A stretch of DNA of 5,054 nucleotides from Lachnospiraceae bacterium (GTDB taxonomy: Bacteria > Bacillota > Clostridia > Lachnospirales > Lachnospiraceae), in NCBI GenBank assembly GCA_031285465.1, contig JAITWD010000069.1:1-5054 (forward strand), given 5' to 3'. The notes beneath the pieces were generated by a model, which did not search any database, was not told where the DNA came from, and saw nothing but the letters and a program-made list of their open reading frames with translations. Below, one piece after another: positions 4,937-5,054 of the stretch (position 1 is the stretch's first letter; every line of letters begins with the position of its first letter). Both the position numbers and the translations under genes were made by a program.

Positions 4937-5007
4937 AAAATCAAAACAATTTGCACTCTAACTTTTATGATAAATCCAATCTTTTTTTGTTTCTGGCACT
5001 CTTTCGA

Positions 5008-5035
5008 TTTACTTTTCGCGAGAATTTGTTATAAT
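5008..5035 (+). promoter_or_regulatory. Strong sigma-A-like promoter pointing out of the window
   Basis: On the plus strand, TTTACT (5008-5013, 4 of 6 to TTGACA) is followed after 16 bp by a perfect TATAAT (5030-5035), with a TGn extension at 5027-5029. Transcription would start near 5042 and leave the window, so a gene divergent from the esterase is expected just to the right. The roughly 150-bp space up to the esterase start could hold shared regulation. Confidence 0.55.
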
Positions 5036-5054
5036 ACTTTTAGATTGATAATTT

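Overview
The window looks like chromosomal DNA from an endospore-forming Firmicute, probably of the class Clostridia. The evidence is a spoVAA-spoVAB pair, a DUF4003-type protein (a family I associate with Firmicutes), strong AGGAGG-type ribosome binding sites, AT-rich intergenic DNA and moderate coding GC. The species cannot be named from the sequence alone. All seven supported genes lie on the minus strand, so transcription runs from right to left. I found no tRNA, rRNA, CRISPR array, insertion sequence or phage gene.

Right block (about 3078-5054), read in transcription order: a putative promoter, an EstA/esterase-D-like serine esterase (4107-4901), then 39 bp downstream a DUF4003 family protein (3078-4067). 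A clear intrinsic terminator follows at 2952-2980. At the far right, a strong sigma-A-like promoter on the plus strand (5008-5035) points out of the window, which suggests a divergently transcribed neighbour.

Middle block (1680-2929): spoVAA and spoVAB overlap by 11 bp. They sit behind a sequence that closely matches a forespore sigma-G/sigma-F promoter (CATACTA -10). They encode membrane proteins of the SpoVA system, which moves Ca-dipicolinic acid into the forespore and out again at germination. The usual next genes, spoVAC, spoVAD and spoVAE, do not follow, so the operon appears split.

Left block (1-1488): an unrecognised 75-residue protein, a RidA enamine/imine deaminase, and a shikimate-kinase-like P-loop kinase. 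The kinase lacks the arginine that normally helps bind shikimate, so its true substrate is uncertain.

A recurrent oddity is the number of short duplications in the spaces between genes: 11-bp, 15-bp, 15/16-bp, 18-bp and 26-bp copies. One of them is a second copy of the kinase gene's own 3' end. I found no clear novel defence, mobile or biosynthetic system. The most useful leads are the altered kinase active site, the separated spoVAA-AB pair with its sporulation promoter, and the esterase-DUF4003 pairing.
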